A DNA stretch of 7,399 bases from an uncultured Collinsella sp. (GTDB lineage Bacteria; Actinomycetota; Coriobacteriia; Coriobacteriales; Coriobacteriaceae): assembly GCA_900547805.1 (NCBI GenBank), contig URIE01000087.1:1-7399 (forward strand), read 5' to 3'. The first letter of the stretch is position 1. Each line of letters opens with the position of its first letter. Shown here piece by piece: positions 4,638-7,399 of the stretch. The position numbers were made by a program, and so were the translations under genes. The notes beneath the pieces were generated by a model. That model was given only the letters and a program-made list of their open reading frames with translations. It was not told the DNA's origin and did not search any database.

Positions 4638-6878
4638 GTGGCAAAGAAGAAGACGAAGAACCAGCCAAAGAAAAAGCAGGTCAACGCCGAGAACGTCATC
4701 GGCCTGCACTCCGAGGTCACCGACCAGCCGATCACGCAGACGCTCGAGGTCAACTACATGCCCTACGCCATGAGCGTCAACGTCTCGCGTGCGTTCCCCG
4801 AGATCGACGGCTTTAAGCCCTCGCACCGCAAGCTGCTCTATACCATGTACAAGATGGGCCTGCTTAAGGGCGAGCGCCAAAAAAGCGCCAACATCGTAGG
4901 CCAGACCATGAAGCTCAACCCGCACGGCGATGCCGCAATCTACGAGACGATGGTGCGCCTGGCCACCGGCAACGAGGCGCTGCTCGCCCCCTTCGTGGAA
5001 TCGAAGGGCAACTTTGGCAAGTACTATTCGGGCGACCTGAGCTACGCCGCCTCGCGTTATACCGAGGCCAAGCTCTCCCCCATCAGTGCCGAGATCTTCA
5101 AGGACATCGACAAGGACCCGGTCGACTTCGTCGACAGCTACGACGGCGCCATGAAGGAGCCGCGCCTGCTGCCCACCACGTTCCCCAACATCCTCGTCTC
5201 GGCCAACAAGGGTATCGGCGTCGCCATGGCGTCCGACATCTGCGGCTTTAACCTCAACGAGGTCTGCACCGCCACGATGCACTACCTCAAGGATCCCGAT
5301 TGCGACCTGCTCGAGTACATGCCCATGCCCGACTTCTCGACCGGCGGTGAGATTATCTACCGCCGCGAGGAGATGGAGAAGATCATCGAGACCGGCCTGG
5401 GCAGCTTCCAGATCCGCTCCCGCTGGCGCTGGATTCCCGAAGAGCGCATCATCGAGGTCTACGAGATCCCCTACACCACCAAGACCGATGTCATCATCGA
5501 GCGCATCGTCAAGCTCTCCAAGGAGGGCAAGGTCAAGGAGATCGCCGACATCCGCGACGAGACCGACCTTTCGGGCCTGCGCATCGCCATCGACCTTAAG
5601 CGCGGCGTCGACCCCGACAAGCTCATGGCCAAGCTCTATCGCTCGACCACGCTGCAGGATTCGTTCTCGTGCAACTTTAACGTACTGGTCGACGGCTACC
5701 CCCGCGTTATGGGCGTGCGCCAGATCCTGCACGAGTGGGTCAAGTGGCGTATTGAGTCCACGCGTCGCCGCATTAACTTTGACCTGGGCAAAAAGTCCGA
5801 GCGCCTGCACCTGCTGCACGGCCTCGAGGCGATCTTGCTCGATATCGACAAGGCCATCGCCATCATCCGCGGCACCAAGCTCGAGGCCGAGGTCGTGCCC
5901 AACCTTATGAAGGGTTTCGACATCGACGAGACCCAGGCCGAGTTTGTTGCCGAGCTTAAGCTCCGCAACATCAACGAGGAGTACATCCTCAACCGCACCA
6001 AGGACATTGCAAAGCTTGAGGGCGAGATTGCCGAGCTTGAGGAGATCCTCTCCAGCGAGGAGAACATCAAGAAGGTCATCAGCGACGAGCTGGCCGCGGT
6101 CAACAAGAAGTACGTGATGCCGCGCCGCACGGGCAGAATCGAGCCCCATGAGGTTATCGAGGTAAGCTTGGAGCCCGAGGTCGAGGAGTACCCGGTGACC
6201 ATCATGCTCTCGCGCGATGGCTACCTCAAAAAGATGACGGACCGCGTGCTCAAAAAGGCCGCCACGCTCAAGTACAAGGACGGCGACAAGCCCTTTATTG
6301 AGTTCCCGTCGTCCAACACGCACGAGCTTTTGGTGTTTACCAATAAGAGCCAGGTATACAAGTGCAAGGTCGCCGCGTTCGAGGACACCAAATCGGCCCA
6401 GCTGGGCTCGTACCTGCCCACCGACCTTGAGATGGAGCCCGACGAGAGCGTGATCTGGGTGATCGACCCCGAGGACTACAAGGCCGACGCGCTGTTTGTC
6501 TTTGAAAACGGTCGCGTGGTGCGCGTCGCGCTTGCCGGATACGTCACCAAAACCAACCGCAAGCGCCTCAAGAACGCCATCTACGGTGGCAGCAAGCTGC
6601 TGTATGCCCAGGTGCTCAAGGAAGATCGCGACATCGCACTGGTCTCGAGCGACTATCGTTTGATGAACTTCAACACGTCGTTGCTCAAGACCAAGACGAC
6701 TACCAACACGCAGGGCGTCCAGGCCTTTACGGCCAAGAAGGGCCGCTCGGTCACCACCGTCGGCACGACCGAAGAGATTCTTGGCGCCGGCGTCTCGGCC
6801 GAGAAGTTCACCGCGCAGAGCCTGCCCTCCGCCGGTGCCCTCATGAAAGAAAACGACATGCCGAGTTTGTTTGACTAG
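4638..6878 (+). CDS. parC: Type IIA DNA topoisomerase, A subunit (topo IV ParC/GyrA-like)
   Basis: This 746-aa subunit cleaves and rejoins DNA. A Lys-rich tail (1-14) precedes the winged-helix/CAP region: DGFKPSHRKLLYTM (57-70), the quinolone region GDAAIYE (97-103), and the catalytic Tyr141 in RYTE (140-143). The tower follows, with the intercalating isoleucine probably Ile193 in KGIGVAMAS. A coiled coil runs from about 385 to 490 (KLEGEIAELEEIL). The C-terminal domain, about 500-746, has the repeated strands of a beta-pinwheel (LSRDGYLKKM, VFTNKSQVYKCKV, VFENGRVVRV, VSSDYRLMNF). No GyrA box (QRRGGKG) is visible, which favours relaxation/decatenation (topo IV) over negative supercoiling. Position 83 of E. 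coli GyrA (Ser) is Ala99 here, and Asp87 is Glu103; His78 is replaced by Asn94. The start codon is GTG with AGAGG 5 nt upstream. The gene is co-transcribed with the B subunit and ends in a typical acidic/hydrophobic tail. Confidence 0.93.
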   Translation: MAKKKTKNQPKKKQVNAENVIGLHSEVTDQPITQTLEVNYMPYAMSVNVSRAFPEIDGFKPSHRKLLYTMYKMGLLKGERQKSANIVGQTMKLNPHGDAAIYETMVRLATGNEALLAPFVESKGNFGKYYSGDLSYAASRYTEAKLSPISAEIFKDIDKDPVDFVDSYDGAMKEPRLLPTTFPNILVSANKGIGVAMASDICGFNLNEVCTATMHYLKDPDCDLLEYMPMPDFSTGGEIIYRREEMEKIIETGLGSFQIRSRWRWIPEERIIEVYEIPYTTKTDVIIERIVKLSKEGKVKEIADIRDETDLSGLRIAIDLKRGVDPDKLMAKLYRSTTLQDSFSCNFNVLVDGYPRVMGVRQILHEWVKWRIESTRRRINFDLGKKSERLHLLHGLEAILLDIDKAIAIIRGTKLEAEVVPNLMKGFDIDETQAEFVAELKLRNINEEYILNRTKDIAKLEGEIAELEEILSSEENIKKVISDELAAVNKKYVMPRRTGRIEPHEVIEVSLEPEVEEYPVTIMLSRDGYLKKMTDRVLKKAATLKYKDGDKPFIEFPSSNTHELLVFTNKSQVYKCKVAAFEDTKSAQLGSYLPTDLEMEPDESVIWVIDPEDYKADALFVFENGRVVRVALAGYVTKTNRKRLKNAIYGGSKLLYAQVLKEDRDIALVSSDYRLMNFNTSLLKTKTTTNTQGVQAFTAKKGRSVTTVGTTEEILGAGVSAEKFTAQSLPSAGALMKENDMPSLFD

Positions 6879-6914
6879 GACGACAGCAGCCAAACCGTCA
6901 TGGTTTTACAATGC

Positions 6915-6957
6915 AGCGGGGCCCGGAGCGCAGCAACATCGCGCTCCGGGCCCCGCT
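6915..6957. terminator. Long GC-rich hairpin after the topoisomerase operon
   Basis: A perfect 17-bp stem (6915-6931 with 6941-6957) with a 9-nt loop starts 36 nt after the A-subunit stop codon. Its position and stability suggest transcript termination or 3'-end protection. No U-tract follows on either strand, so it is not a canonical intrinsic terminator. Confidence 0.65.
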
Positions 6958-7034
6958 CGTTGCAACGTAGTCGGAATAATAGGAATCCCCGTTTTTCACT
7001 CCTGCAATCCCGCGGCACAAGACATGTTAAACCG

Positions 7035-7091
7035 TTAGCAAAACTTGCAAAAATTAGCAAAAGTTGCAAAAACTAGCAAAACCTGCAAAGG
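7035..7091. repeat. Three 19-bp tandem repeats of phased GCAAAA units
   Basis: TTAGCAAAACTTGCAAAAA (7035-7053) is followed by a copy with one change (7054-7072) and a more diverged third copy (7073-7091). Each 19-mer contains two GCAAA units, so GCAAA recurs at 7038, 7047, 7057, 7066, 7076 and 7085, alternating 9 and 10 nt. The array may be bent DNA, a binding-site array or a slippage product. It directly abuts the ATPase remnant. Confidence 0.8.
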
Positions 7092-7399
7092 GGCCACCAT
7101 GGATCGCAGCAAATGTCTCCGCCATGCCAGGCATGCTCGAAGATATTATCGAGCGAACCAAAGAAGCGGCAGATAGCCGCCTCTCATAGTCTCGCGCGTG
7201 CATAAGCGGCGTTCAGATTGAGTCAGTCGGCATCGATTGGACATATGCTCAGGAGACTCAGGGTAACTGGCGCACGGGCATGAATGGCGTCTTCAGGCAA
7301 CTCGAGAAGCATGACGTCGGGCTTCTCTCGAAACGACCTATCGAGAGCTTTCCGATAAAGACATTGAGTTTTTACTCGCGATGCTGCCCGATTCTGGCC
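7085..7399 (+). pseudogene. Decayed remnant of an AAA-family ATP-binding protein, continuing past the window
   Basis: The plus-strand frame through 7121 reads WIAANVSAMPGMLEDIIERT and continues to an in-frame TAG at 7187-7189. Past that stop the same frame resumes IDWTYAQETQGNWRTGMNG (about 7238-7294) and VFRQLEKHDVGLL, ending near 7327. Coding sense then shifts to another frame at 7336 with TYRELSDKDIEFLLAMLP. From memory of the family, these segments belong to one AAA ATPase (archaeal-ATPase/Orc1-Cdc6-like, with a C-terminal winged helix after the TYRELSD segment). The Walker A start of the gene is missing, as are the DEV Walker B region and the sensor domain between GLL and TYRELSD. The remnant therefore has a 5' truncation, a nonsense codon and an internal out-of-frame deletion, and cannot make the protein. 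The family assignment is from recall and needs a translated search. Confidence 0.7.

Noticed and set aside
7099..7176. Short open frame starting ATGGATCGCAGC after a GGGG stretch (25 codons)
   Set aside because: It is out of frame with the ATPase remnant, Arg-rich and short; the remnant explains the sequence better.

Overview
The window is a high-GC bacterial chromosome segment that most resembles a gut Coriobacteriia (Actinomycetota), with Collinsella or a close relative as my best guess. That assignment is inference. It rests on GC-rich codon use with almost no TTA/CTA/TCA codons in the long operon, an actinobacterial/Firmicutes-type SOS box, and a remnant of an AAA ATP-binding protein family that I associate with this class. 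No rRNA, tRNA, CRISPR array, transposase or phage gene is visible.

Left part, minus strand (1-1142). A two-gene operon encodes a 76-aa Cro/C1-type HTH regulator (672-902) and, 8 nt downstream, a 194-aa four-helix membrane protein (79-663). It ends in a textbook intrinsic terminator (33-71). The operon has a near-consensus promoter (TTGACA-17-TATATT) buried in a striking 88-bp dyad. Four GACAGA half-sites, two per arm and exactly 21 bp apart within each arm, flank one centre of symmetry. This looks like the regulator's own operator.

Middle-left, minus strand (1078-2162). A secreted lipoprotein of about 339 aa has a clean lipobox and two probable beta-rich domains. It ends in a terminator whose outer stem arms match those of the first terminator.

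Intergenic 2163-2594 lies between the divergent lipoprotein and topoisomerase genes. It holds an inverted repeat, a nested ACTCGG symmetry element and a 14-bp match to the LexA (SOS) box, CGAAC-N4-GTTCG, about 100 nt upstream of the topoisomerase start.

Centre and right, plus strand (2595-6878). A two-gene operon encodes both subunits of a divergent type IIA topoisomerase: a 665-aa GyrB/ParE-like ATPase/TOPRIM subunit and a 746-aa GyrA/ParC-like cleavage subunit. The catalytic residues are intact: GHKL Glu/Asn/Asp, transducer QTK, TOPRIM Glu and DxDxD, and the RYTE tyrosine. Several signature motifs differ from classical gyrase and topo IV, no GyrA box is visible, and the quinolone-critical serine is alanine. 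The pair is best described as a topo IV-like enzyme, possibly DNA-damage inducible.

Right end (6879-7399). A long GC-rich hairpin follows the operon, then three 19-bp tandem repeats of phased GCAAAA units. These abut the decayed remnant of an AAA ATP-binding protein, which lacks its 5' end, carries an in-frame stop and has an internal deletion with a frame change. The remnant runs off the window.
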